Positions 44,430-52,597 of a stretch of 64,000 bases of DNA are shown here, piece after piece. The stretch comes from a virus: the IMG/VR virus record IMGVR_UViG_3300017971_000250, positions 1 to 64,000 of that record; one strand, 5' to 3'. Position 1 is the stretch's first letter. Each line of letters begins with the position of its first letter. The notes under the pieces were generated by a model. That model saw only the letters and a list, made by a program, of their open reading frames with translations, was not told the origin of the DNA and ran no database searches. Position numbers and translations under genes: made by a program.

Positions 44430-46607
44430 CTAGGCCACCATCGTGAGGGTGATCGTCCCGATTGTCGGTAGCTCGCGCGCCGCCATCACCACGTCCGACG
44501 CGGGAGCCGTGAGCACGACGTTTCGTGGATACGGGGCCGTGCCCATGATCGCCGCGATGATTCGGCTGCGTGGGATGTCCTCGCCGAAGTCCCACTCGTA
44601 GGTCACGCCATCGCTCCTAAGCGCCCCGGCCGAGAGGAAGGTAGCGAGTGCCGATTCGATCGCCTCCTGCTCGCCGCCGTAGACCGTAGCCGTGACGTCG
44701 ATCGCGTGTGGGGTGTAGTTTGAAGCGGTCGCCTCGGTATTCAGGAGCAGCACGCCGCGCGTCGTCCGATCCGCCGTGCCATTGAAGTACTCCTCCAATT
44801 CGGTGAGGTAGTCGGTCGGCACCGTGGAACCGCCCGCGCCCACCACCACCACCTCGACCGTCTTGTCCCCGAAGCTCTCTTCGATCGCGAGCGCCCGCCC
44901 GAAGGGCTTGGTGCTGTCTGCGGCCTCGAAGTCCTTAGTCAACAGCTCGATGTCCTGCGGAGTGACGCCACGCCCCTGAACTCGTAGCTCGGCCGGGCCG
45001 GTGATCTTCGCTAGCTCCAGCCCCGCCTCCGTGGAGCCCTCCGCTACCGCGTAGCCGCTGGCCGCGCGCGGATTCGTGATCGCTCCGAGGTACGCATTAC
45101 CCGCACGGTTGACCGTGATCGTCCCCGCACCAACATTGCCATTCTGCTCTTCGAGCACACGATAGGCGGCGCTGATATTATCGGTCCCCGCATCGGGGGT
45201 CTTGCCGTTCGTCCCGTCGCCGAACTGGATCGTCGCTCGGCCGTCATTGTCAAATATCACCCGGAAGTGCTTGCTCTGATAGGTGGAGTTGATGAAGTTG
45301 TCGACCCGCGTCCACGCCTCGTCACCGCTACCCTCATCGACGTAGACGATCAACGTCACGTCGTCGATCACGGGATAGTTTGCAAACGTGAATTCCTGAT
45401 TTGCCATCCCGTCCGAGGAGCCGAGCGGATCCTCAGAGTAGGCTTGTCCCTGCGTCGCGCTCGATAGCAGGTAGCGGTCTCCGGTTGATGGATCATAGGC
45501 AGCAAGCGAAGGGATCGAACCGCCCGAGGCGCTGATCACCCGGAAGCGGATCCAGTAGGCTTCGACTTGCGCCCCCGTAGGACCAAGCAACAGCTTCTTC
45601 CAGTCCAACGTCGTCGTTTGCGGGAGCGTAAAGGAGAGCGATTTCGTCCCCGTGATCTTGAGCATCCCCGTCTCGTCGACGACGTCGGGGAATTCCTGCC
45701 AAAGCGAGCCGACGCTGTAGTCCTCGGTGTCGGTCGAGATCGTTGCCTGGCCTAGCTTGCCAGCCGTGTCGACCTTGTTGACCCCGCCCGAATAGTAGAC
45801 CGCGAGGTCGTCCTCGTAGGCCCCGGTCAGATTGCACTTCACCCGGACGAGTGTGCCTGTGCGATCGCTCGTACCAAGCCAGTCGTTCAATTCGAGCGTG
45901 ATGTAGGTCGTTTGATCCGTAACCGAATCGGGGGTTGTGTCTTCGAGGTCGCCGTCATAGTACTCCCAAACGCCCTGCGTGAGGCCGCTAGCGGCGGTGC
46001 TGACGTACATCGCCAGCGTGCTCCAGAGCATATCGGTGTGTCCGAAGTAGAGCAGGTCCCCGGCTTCAGGAGCCCCTGCCCATCCCGGAGTCACCGCCGC
46101 GCCGATGGTGTGCGTCGTCCATGTGCTCGTCGACTCATCATAGGAAAAGATGTCCGTAAGCTCGTCGGTCCGTGCTGTCGCAACATCTGTCAGCACCTCG
46201 AATTGGATCCCCTCCGTCTCGGCGGTCGCCTCAGTCGCAAAGGCGGAGTTGGCGGGGATCACCGTCGTCTGCGCGGTGAACTCGCGCGAAAGCTCGAAGA
46301 GTAGATCGGCGACGGCGGGGTTCGGCTGGTCGAGCGTGACGCCGATCAACGCCAGGTGCGCTGCGACCGAAGTCCGCAGACGCGCGGTCGTGATAAAGCG
46401 CTCGCGCGCAACGGCATCGAGCAGCACGTTGTTGAGGTGTGCCGCCAGTGCGACCGACCGCAGGATCTGGATGTAGGGTTCGGCGGGGTCCTCGTCGTCC
46501 AGGTCCGGGAGAGCCGTCCGGTTGTAGAGGATGAGGTCCTCTAGAATCTCGGGATAGTAGAAGCCCGAATACTCGAAGTCGGGAACTTCAATCGTGACCG
46601 ATGGCAT
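44430..46607 (-). CDS. Baseplate J-like protein
   Basis: A 725-residue protein. An N-terminal segment typical of baseplate J/gp47/gp6 wedge proteins: DEDPAEPYIQILRSVALAAH, LNNVLLDAVARERFITTARL, TSVAAHLALIGVTLDQP. Then a beta-rich core, DVTLIVYVDEGSGDEAWTRV, DGRATIQFGDGTNGKTPDAG, and a C-terminal YNVV-type part with ITGPAELRVQGRGVTPQDIE. It forms the baseplate wedge periphery. GGAGGTGTAGG precedes the ATG. Confidence 0.88.
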   Translation of the reverse strand: MPSVTIEVPDFEYSGFYYPEILEDLILYNRTALPDLDDEDPAEPYIQILRSVALAAHLNNVLLDAVARERFITTARLRTSVAAHLALIGVTLDQPNPAVADLLFELSREFTAQTTVIPANSAFATEATAETEGIQFEVLTDVATARTDELTDIFSYDESTSTWTTHTIGAAVTPGWAGAPEAGDLLYFGHTDMLWSTLAMYVSTAASGLTQGVWEYYDGDLEDTTPDSVTDQTTYITLELNDWLGTSDRTGTLVRVKCNLTGAYEDDLAVYYSGGVNKVDTAGKLGQATISTDTEDYSVGSLWQEFPDVVDETGMLKITGTKSLSFTLPQTTTLDWKKLLLGPTGAQVEAYWIRFRVISASGGSIPSLAAYDPSTGDRYLLSSATQGQAYSEDPLGSSDGMANQEFTFANYPVIDDVTLIVYVDEGSGDEAWTRVDNFINSTYQSKHFRVIFDNDGRATIQFGDGTNGKTPDAGTDNISAAYRVLEEQNGNVGAGTITVNRAGNAYLGAITNPRAASGYAVAEGSTEAGLELAKITGPAELRVQGRGVTPQDIELLTKDFEAADSTKPFGRALAIEESFGDKTVEVVVVGAGGSTVPTDYLTELEEYFNGTADRTTRGVLLLNTEATASNYTPHAIDVTATVYGGEQEAIESALATFLSAGALRSDGVTYEWDFGEDIPRSRIIAAIMGTAPYPRNVVLTAPASDVVMAARELPTIGTITLTMVA

Positions 46608-46608
46608 C

Positions 46609-47004
46609 CTACACCTCCACCTGCGCGACGCCGCTCAGCGCAGTCGCGTAGAGGATGCTGATTTCCTCCTCGCGCGTCGTTTCGAGATTGACGTAGCGCA
46701 CCTCGCAGTGAAGCTCCTGGCTCACCTGATCAGCGGTGAAGATCGGATATCCCTGCGAGAGCCGGGCGCGGCCCTCGCGCTCCAGCCGCTTGAAGAGCGT
46801 GGCGATGTTGCGCGAGATTCGGGCGCGCGTCGTTGGATCGTCGACGTCGAAAACCATCGCCGACCCGATCCCGATATCTTGGAACGGATTGGAGCTTTCG
46901 CAATCGGAGAGGTTGAGCACGATGACCTTGCGAAGCTGGTCCTCACCCCGGACCGTTTCGAGTCGCCCCGCACTCGCCTGTATTGGTATCCTTAGTCCCT
47001 TCAT
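46609..47004 (-). CDS. Baseplate wedge gp25-like protein
   Basis: 131 residues from the ATG overlapping the upstream stop (TAATG). The gp25/GpW pattern is present: an N-terminal strand, IVLNLSDCESSNPFQDIGIG (the conserved R/C..NP..G segment), ISRNIATLFKRLEREGRARL and a C-terminal V.Y.N..T.EEEIS strand. gp25 nucleates the wedge and shares an LysM-interacting fold with the sheath initiator. The order wedge then gpJ is conserved in myoviruses. Confidence 0.82.
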   Translation of the reverse strand: MKGLRIPIQASAGRLETVRGEDQLRKVIVLNLSDCESSNPFQDIGIGSAMVFDVDDPTTRARISRNIATLFKRLEREGRARLSQGYPIFTADQVSQELHCEVRYVNLETTREEEISILYATALSGVAQVEV

Positions 47005-47330
47005 TATGTCGTCACCGGGTCGAGGTTCTCGTAGACCTGAAAGGTCTCCCGGCTCGACCACCACTTCCCCGTGGGGAATTCGAGATAGGCTTGCATCTCC
47101 CAAGGCCCCGCTTCGTCGATATCACCGAGGACCGTCTCGTACTTCAGAATGCCGTCGGTGCCGTCCGTGTCGAACTCGGCCGTCTTCTCGATGATCGTTC
47201 CGCCCGGCTTCTTGAACCGAAACTTCTTGACCGTCGCCGCGCTGATGTTCTGAACGGCACCCTCCTCCATGATCCGGGCCTTGAGAGCGGTCCCGATATC
47301 TCCAACGTGGACTTCTTCGGTTGCGCTCAT
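47004..47330 (-). CDS. BppU-like baseplate/fibre domain protein
   Basis: A 108-residue all-beta protein: VGDIGTALKARIMEEGAVQN, ISAATVKKFRFKKPGGTII, then GPWEMQAYLEFPTGKWWSSR. This is the BppU N-terminal/Ig-like pattern (G..L...V.d.g....l..a......i.kP.G) found in baseplate periphery proteins. It overlaps the repeat-protein stop (ATGA). Confidence 0.68.
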   Translation of the reverse strand: MSATEEVHVGDIGTALKARIMEEGAVQNISAATVKKFRFKKPGGTIIEKTAEFDTDGTDGILKYETVLGDIDEAGPWEMQAYLEFPTGKWWSSRETFQVYENLDPVTT

Positions 47331-50266
47331 AGCTCCACCAGCTCCTTGTAGATTTCGCGGTCGATCGATAGGTCCATCTGCTGCACGCGGTTCAAGACCT
47401 GATCGACCTGCTGGTTCCGATTCAAAACTAGGTCCGGCTGTGCCGAACGATTGATGCGGATCTCGACTAGCTCCGCCCGGTTCAGTTTCAGGTCCGCCAC
47501 GAGGATATCACGAACGGCGGCTCCGAAGTAGACCGTAGCCGAGCCGAACGCGACTGTGGAGGCGATGCCGTTGCCCGAGCAATTGATGACCTGCATCAAT
47601 TGCTGCACCAGCACCGTTCCGAAAACGACGCCCGACGCGATCCCGTTCGCCGTGATGTTGAGGTCTAGCTGCGGGCTGCCGAAGGCGGCGGTCGACGCGA
47701 TCCCGGTCGGGGCAATGGTGAACCCGACCGAGGCCGTTCCGAAGGCGGCGGTCGACGCGATCCCACTCGGGGCGATATCGAGGGTCAGCTTTGCCGTGCC
47801 GAAGGTAGCCGTGGAGGCGATGCCGCTCGGGGCGATGCTGAGATTTAGCTGCGGGCTGCCGAGCGTAGCCGTGGAGGCGATGCCGCTCGGGGCGATGCTC
47901 AGCTTGACGTGGGCCGTGCCGAAGGTAGCCGTGGAGGCGATCCCCGTACAGGTGATCGTTTGCGGTCCCGCTTCCGGCTGGACCGTAGCGGTCCCGAACG
48001 CGACCGTGGGGGCGATACCGTTCGCCGTGATGTTGAGGTCTAGCTGCGGGCTGCCGAAGGCGGCGGTAGGGGTGATGCCCGTGGGGGCGATGCTCAGCTT
48101 GACGTGGGCGGTGCCGAAGACGGCGGTAGGGGCGATGCCGCTCGGTGCGACATCCTGATCCGGAGAGACCGTAGCGGCCCCGAACGCCGCCGTGGGGGCA
48201 ATGCCCGTCGTAGTGATATTGAGGTCTAGCTGCGGAGTCCCGAAGGCGGTCGTGGAGGCGATCCCGTTGCCGGAGCAGTCGATTGTTTGCCCCGTCGTGA
48301 CCGAGGCCGCTCCGAACGCGACCGTGGAGGCGATCCCGCTTGCCGTGATGTTGAGGTCTAGCTGCGGGGCCCCGAACGCAGCCGTGGAGGCAATACCACT
48401 CGGGGCGATGCTCAACTTGACGTGGGCGGTTCCGAAGGCGGCGGTAGGAGCAATGCCGCTCGGGGCGACATCCTGCTCGGGCGCTACTGTTGCCGTTCCG
48501 AAGGCGGCGGTAGGAGCGATGCCTGTGGGAGTGATGTTGAGGTCTAGCTTCGCGGTTCCGAAGGCGACCGTGGGAGCAATGCCCGAGCAGATGATTGTTT
48601 GTCCCGCTGCTACCGTCGCGGTTCCGAACGCGACCGTGGAGGCGATGCCGCTCGGGGCGATGCTCAGCTTGACGTGGGCCGTGCCGAAAGCGGTCGTGGA
48701 GGCGATGCCGTTTGCCGTGATGTTGAGGTCCAGCTTCGCGGTGCCGAAGGCGGCGGCTGGAGGAATCCCGCTTGGGGCGACGTTGAGGTCTAGCTGCGCC
48801 GTTCCGAACGCGACCGTGGAGGCGATTCCGGACGGAGCGACTTCCTGATCAGGTGCTACCGTCGCGGTTCCGAACGCGACCGTGGAGGCGATGCCGTTCG
48901 CCGTGATGTTGAGGTCTAGCTTCGCGGTTCCGAAGGCTGCTGTTGGCGCAACACCACTCGCCGTGATGTTGAGGTCTAGCTTCGCGGTTCCGAACGCGAC
49001 CGTGGAGGCGATGCCGTGGTCGGTGCAGTCGATCTCCTGCGCTACTTGCGTCTCGACCGTGGCGGTTCCGAAGGCGACGCCCGACGCGATACCGTTCGCC
49101 GTGATGTTGAGGTCTAGCTTCGCGGTTCCGAACGCGACCGTGGAGGCGATGCCGTTACCCGAGCAACTGATCGCTTGCTCGGGCTTGACTAGGATCTCGC
49201 AATAGATCGCCGTGCAGCGCCCCGTGCCAAGGGAGAAGACGTTGAGATGAACGCCGCCCTGGTAGTCGTTGAAATAGGTCGGCGTCCAGGGATCGTTCGT
49301 GTGCCCGAAGTCGACGAGGTCCATCTTCGTGCGGAAGACATAAGAGCTTCCAGGATTGTTATTCGTGGTCGTCGTATCGTCGACGCTGTTCGACCGCGAA
49401 ATGTAGCGCAGATTGATCGTCCCACCAGCCGTTTTCACAACATAATAGAGACGCAGGCAGGCGATCACGTCGCCATCGTTCATCCCGACCGTCGAGTAGT
49501 TTTCGAAGGTGACTAGCTCTTTCTGCCCATTCGTGAGAGAAGAAATGTAGTCGGAGTCGCTGGTGTGGGGCAATTCGTCGACGTCGGTGTAGTCACCACT
49601 CCATGCTGTATAGTAGCCATTCCCGTCAGGCAGCGCGATCGGGACCTCGAACTCCGAGTCCATCCGGCTCGTGTCGACAACAAAATCGTCAATGTAGATC
49701 GTGAAGGCGCTAGAGCTTCGACGGATGTAGTCGCCAAAGTAAATCCGGTCGGCCGACTCGCTCGAAAAGTCCGCAGTCCCGGAGTACTCAAGATCGCCAT
49801 TGATGTGAAGCTCATAGTTACCAGACGCCCCGCCGTCGCACCGCACCTCGATCCGATACCAGGTATCGGTTGCGAGGACCGTCGTCCCGGTGCCCTGCTC
49901 GTTGCTGTTCTTGTCGTAGAGATTGAGCTTCCCGTCGCTGGTGAGCCCGATGTAGCACATCTGCTTATTCGTCTGCGTGCGATACTGGAGGATCTCTTCG
50001 TGGCCAGACGAAGGGCGCGACGCCGCGCGGAGATAGAAGCAGACCCACGCCGGGCTGATACCGAGAAACGTCGCCAGCGTGCCTTCAGCATTGCCGGAGG
50101 CGTCGCCAATCGAGGCGTAGTTTGTCGTCGCGCCGTCACCAGTGATCTTCATAGACCGATCACCAGTGCGGACAATCGAAGACTCTAGTGCGACCGATCC
50201 GCTCGTGACCAGGAAGTAGGCTGTTAGGTCACGAACCTCCAGGCCGCCGAAGGCGCGCAACGCCAC
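47327..50266 (-). CDS. Repeat-containing virion protein with LamG-like head
   Basis: 979 residues from a GTG. Residues 1-190 form a jelly-roll (STVLATDTWYRIEVRCDGG, ADRIYFGDYIRR) and continue as beta-rich sequence to about 365. Then come 26 tandem copies of GIA(S/P)T.AFG(T/S)....L.L.I.., mostly 20 residues each, and a 61-residue end with LNR/INR motifs every ten residues (LKLNRAELVEIRINRSAQPD). Similar repeats occur in phage fibre proteins and once more in this window (2550-3611). It is probably an elongated fibre or decoration protein. The ribosome-binding site is weak, perhaps because an HNH gene was inserted just upstream. Confidence 0.75.
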   Translation of the reverse strand: MALRAFGGLEVRDLTAYFLVTSGSVALESSIVRTGDRSMKITGDGATTNYASIGDASGNAEGTLATFLGISPAWVCFYLRAASRPSSGHEEILQYRTQTNKQMCYIGLTSDGKLNLYDKNSNEQGTGTTVLATDTWYRIEVRCDGGASGNYELHINGDLEYSGTADFSSESADRIYFGDYIRRSSSAFTIYIDDFVVDTSRMDSEFEVPIALPDGNGYYTAWSGDYTDVDELPHTSDSDYISSLTNGQKELVTFENYSTVGMNDGDVIACLRLYYVVKTAGGTINLRYISRSNSVDDTTTTNNNPGSSYVFRTKMDLVDFGHTNDPWTPTYFNDYQGGVHLNVFSLGTGRCTAIYCEILVKPEQAISCSGNGIASTVAFGTAKLDLNITANGIASGVAFGTATVETQVAQEIDCTDHGIASTVAFGTAKLDLNITASGVAPTAAFGTAKLDLNITANGIASTVAFGTATVAPDQEVAPSGIASTVAFGTAQLDLNVAPSGIPPAAAFGTAKLDLNITANGIASTTAFGTAHVKLSIAPSGIASTVAFGTATVAAGQTIICSGIAPTVAFGTAKLDLNITPTGIAPTAAFGTATVAPEQDVAPSGIAPTAAFGTAHVKLSIAPSGIASTAAFGAPQLDLNITASGIASTVAFGAASVTTGQTIDCSGNGIASTTAFGTPQLDLNITTTGIAPTAAFGAATVSPDQDVAPSGIAPTAVFGTAHVKLSIAPTGITPTAAFGSPQLDLNITANGIAPTVAFGTATVQPEAGPQTITCTGIASTATFGTAHVKLSIAPSGIASTATLGSPQLNLSIAPSGIASTATFGTAKLTLDIAPSGIASTAAFGTASVGFTIAPTGIASTAAFGSPQLDLNITANGIASGVVFGTVLVQQLMQVINCSGNGIASTVAFGSATVYFGAAVRDILVADLKLNRAELVEIRINRSAQPDLVLNRNQQVDQVLNRVQQMDLSIDREIYKELVEL
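47513..49153 (-). repeat. 26 tandem ~60-bp coding repeats (GIAST.AFG)
   Basis: About 1.64 kb of imperfect direct repeats, unit mostly 60 bp, with variants of 66-78 bp. They encode GIA(S/P)T(V/A)AFGTAKLDLNITA-type units. Variants alternate between L-D-L-N-I, V-K-L-S-I and T-V...Q endings, suggesting a higher-order period of two or three units. Copy number is likely to vary by recombination. Confidence 0.92.
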
Positions 50267-50272
50267 GGAACT

Positions 50273-50707
50273 CTACTCTTTCTCAAAACACCGGCCCCCC
50301 GGACAGTGATAGTCCGAAGACCGAATTCCTGGAGGATCTTTCATTTTCCAAAGCTCCAGATTCTCGGGACGGTTATCATCTCGCTTCCCATTCTTGTGAT
50401 GGACCCGTTCTCCCGAAAGAAGGGGGCGGCCAAGGATTCGAGACATGACAAAACGGTGTTCGAGCACATAGACCCCCCGTTTCCCCCAGGTGCTTCCCGA
50501 AGCATTGGGATGTCCTGGCGCATACCGCCAGATGTAGCCATTTGGTCCCCGAATTTTCTGTCGTGGCTTTCGCTCTCCCTGCCGCCATTCCCTCTTCCGC
50601 GCACAGGAACGCGAACAGGTCCTCACCCTACCATCGGGCCGTTGTTTGAATTCGCCACCACAAATGGGACAGATCGCGGCAACCCATCGCCTTTGTTCCA
50701 GTTGCAT
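50273..50707 (-). CDS. Free-standing HNH endonuclease
   Basis: 144 residues from the ATG after AGGAGGAACCGATCA. A zinc finger (CPICGGEFKQRPDGRVRTCSRSC) and a linker precede an HNH_3-type core: EHRFVMSRILGRPLLSGERV, then HHKNGKRDDNRPENLELW. It lies directly upstream of, and in the same frame as, the repeat protein: its TAG is followed by two codons and the GTG start. DNA is less GC-rich than its neighbours. It is a likely homing gene. Confidence 0.88.
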   Translation of the reverse strand: MQLEQRRWVAAICPICGGEFKQRPDGRVRTCSRSCARKREWRQGERKPRQKIRGPNGYIWRYAPGHPNASGSTWGKRGVYVLEHRFVMSRILGRPLLSGERVHHKNGKRDDNRPENLELWKMKDPPGIRSSDYHCPGGRCFEKE

Positions 50708-50757
50708 TGATCGGTTCCTCCTTTCCAAAGGAGAACCTACCAATGGGACTATAGTGC

Positions 50758-51192
50758 CTACAAGGCAAAGATCTTATTCGCGCCCGAGTCCCAGGTGACA
50801 TTGATGTCGCCGTCGTTCGGGGTCACCGGGAGCCCCGTCGCCGTGTCGATGAAGGCGATCAGCGGGCTCGTCGAGGCGGTCCCCGTGTCCTTGTAGATCA
50901 CGAGCGACTCGCACGGGTCTCCGGACGCGACCGCAGAGAAGACCGTATCAGCCGCGTCGAAGACGCCACCCGTGATCGCCTTCGAGCTAAGGTTCGCCGT
51001 CGTCGCCACGATCCCCGCCGAGATGTCGTCGAGGTACTCATCGGTCGCCGGGACCGGAGTATCGAGCGCGTGGTCGACAAGGCAGACCTTGATGTTGTCG
51101 TCGATCAGGTCGACCGCCGTACCGCTCGTGGTTCCGAGCGTGCCGGGGTCCATGATCTTCTCCTTGTACTTCGTGAAGAGCGCGTTTGCCAT
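50758..51192 (-). CDS. Conserved phage structural-type protein
   Basis: 144 residues from the ATG after GGAGGAGGAAC. It begins MANALFTKYKEKIMD, then IKVCLVDHAL, AITGGVFDAADTVFSAVASG and TATGLPVTPNDGDINVTWDS, ending NKIFAL. This is a widespread phage protein family (LTDGVFDADDVTFSAVSG...TGLPVTPNGGDI) found among virion genes; its exact function is unknown to me. Confidence 0.75.
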   Translation of the reverse strand: MANALFTKYKEKIMDPGTLGTTSGTAVDLIDDNIKVCLVDHALDTPVPATDEYLDDISAGIVATTANLSSKAITGGVFDAADTVFSAVASGDPCESLVIYKDTGTASTSPLIAFIDTATGLPVTPNDGDINVTWDSGANKIFAL

Positions 51193-51203
51193 TGTTCCTC
51201 CTC

Positions 51204-51794
51204 CTAGAACACCGTGCAGGTGTTCGTCACAGGCAACGGCCCCGTTGGCGGCGGGGTCGTATCGAGACCACTGATCAGGACCGTCACGTCCGCCGTGGTC
51301 GCGTTGTGAAAGCACTGCGCGATCGCGAGCGCTTTCGCTGCTCCATCCGTGGAGAGATTATTGAACTCGGAAAGCAGCGCCGCCTGAAGCGACGTCCCGA
51401 CGGCCGCTATCACCGCGCTCGTGTTCTCCACTGCGAAAATCTTAGTGCCCGATCCCTGGTTTGCACAGGGCGGACTTCCCGTCCCCGAAATCAGCGAGCC
51501 GACCGCGAAGCTCCCCCCGGTCCAGTAGGCGACGAATGCGGCCGCCATCGCCGCCGCCGCATCGGCCGCCGTCCAGGTGCTCAGCATCGCATTGAGCGCC
51601 GAGCGGAATCCGGACGGGGACTTCGAGGCGACCGAATCGCCGGAGTAGTCCTCCGCATCGCTCGCGTAGGTGTCATAAGCGTCACGGATCCGGTCCAGCG
51701 CCTCCGAGCGCGTGCTCGACCAGTAGAACCCCCCGGCCCCGGGATCGAACATCGGCAGGAACTCGTCCCGCAGTTTCGTGACGCTGAGGCTCAT
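51204..51794 (-). CDS. Hypothetical virion-region protein
   Basis: 196 residues from the ATG overlapping the spike stop (TGATG). It begins MSLSVTKLRDEFLPMFDPG, followed by helical Ala-rich sequence (AADAAAAMAAAFVAYW) and a Thr/Pro-rich end. It lies between the spike and the conserved small protein and is probably a minor baseplate or virion protein. No motif supports more. Confidence 0.65.
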   Translation of the reverse strand: MSLSVTKLRDEFLPMFDPGAGGFYWSSTRSEALDRIRDAYDTYASDAEDYSGDSVASKSPSGFRSALNAMLSTWTAADAAAAMAAAFVAYWTGGSFAVGSLISGTGSPPCANQGSGTKIFAVENTSAVIAAVGTSLQAALLSEFNNLSTDGAAKALAIAQCFHNATTADVTVLISGLDTTPPPTGPLPVTNTCTVF

Positions 51795-52597
51795 CACTTC
51801 ACCTTGTGGTTTGATGAGAGCGCGCTCGACGGCAGGTTCGTCTCCGATACCGTCGGCGGTCCGCTCGGCCCCGTACCCGTAGGATGGATGTGCGCATTGT
51901 ACTTCGAGACGTGACCGTCGAGCCAGGTCTTGACGTCGTCGCCCCGGAGAATCGCCTGGGTTGCTCCCTTGTCAAGTTTGATATTCGTCGCGTGAACCGT
52001 GGTCGTTCCGTCCGCCGCCATCACGATAAACGAATCGCTCGCCTTGGATTGGATCGTTACCGTCCCATCGGGCTCCATCTTCAGAAGCGTCTCGTCCTCG
52101 GTAGACTGCAGCGTGATCACGCCGTCTTGATCCATCTCAAAAAACGTGATCCGGTTCTTGTGCTTGACCGTGATCACCTCGGCGTCCTTGGTATCGTCGA
52201 AGATCACGACGTGCCCGCTCGGTGACATAAAACCCCGGCGCTTCGGGTAGTTGGCCTCCGTGAAATGCGCCGGGGGCTTGAGCGCCATCGAGAACGGCCC
52301 CGTCAGGTAGCGAGTCGTCTTGGGATTGGAAACGAAGCTCTCCCAGGGTGCCGAGTCCCCACTTGCCTCGATCAGCACCTCCAGGATCACGCGCGTCTCT
52401 AGCTCCGGGATGAAGAACCAGCCTGCCCCACCTGTGGCGTCCATCGTCGGCTTCGATGCGCAGCCGCCCGCAGGCGGGATCCAAAACGGAAGCGCGATGC
52501 CCTTGGCAACCAGGTCCTGGCACTCGACCTTGATGCGTCCGAGCTTCTCGGGATCGTCGTTATCCGTAACGATTGCGTTATAGCGTTCCCACTTCAT
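51794..52597 (-). CDS. Baseplate central spike (gpV/gp5 OB-fold type)
   Basis: A 267-residue protein. The N-terminal OB-fold is typical of spike proteins (YNAIVTDNDDPEKLGRIKVE, LPFWIPPAGG, GGAGWFFIPELETRVILEV). The C-terminal part has triple-helix-like short repeats, TFFEMDQDGVITLQSTEDET, LLKMEPDGTVTIQSKASDS, IVMAADGTTTVHATNIKLD, as in membrane-piercing needles. A His-rich HVSKYNAHIHPTG end may bind metal at the tip. It overlaps the hub stop by ATGA. Confidence 0.85.
   Translation of the reverse strand: MKWERYNAIVTDNDDPEKLGRIKVECQDLVAKGIALPFWIPPAGGCASKPTMDATGGAGWFFIPELETRVILEVLIEASGDSAPWESFVSNPKTTRYLTGPFSMALKPPAHFTEANYPKRRGFMSPSGHVVIFDDTKDAEVITVKHKNRITFFEMDQDGVITLQSTEDETLLKMEPDGTVTIQSKASDSFIVMAADGTTTVHATNIKLDKGATQAILRGDDVKTWLDGHVSKYNAHIHPTGTGPSGPPTVSETNLPSSALSSNHKVK

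Noticed and set aside
47513-49153. CRISPR array
   Set aside because: The repeats are contiguous, imperfect and encode an in-frame protein repeat; no spacers.
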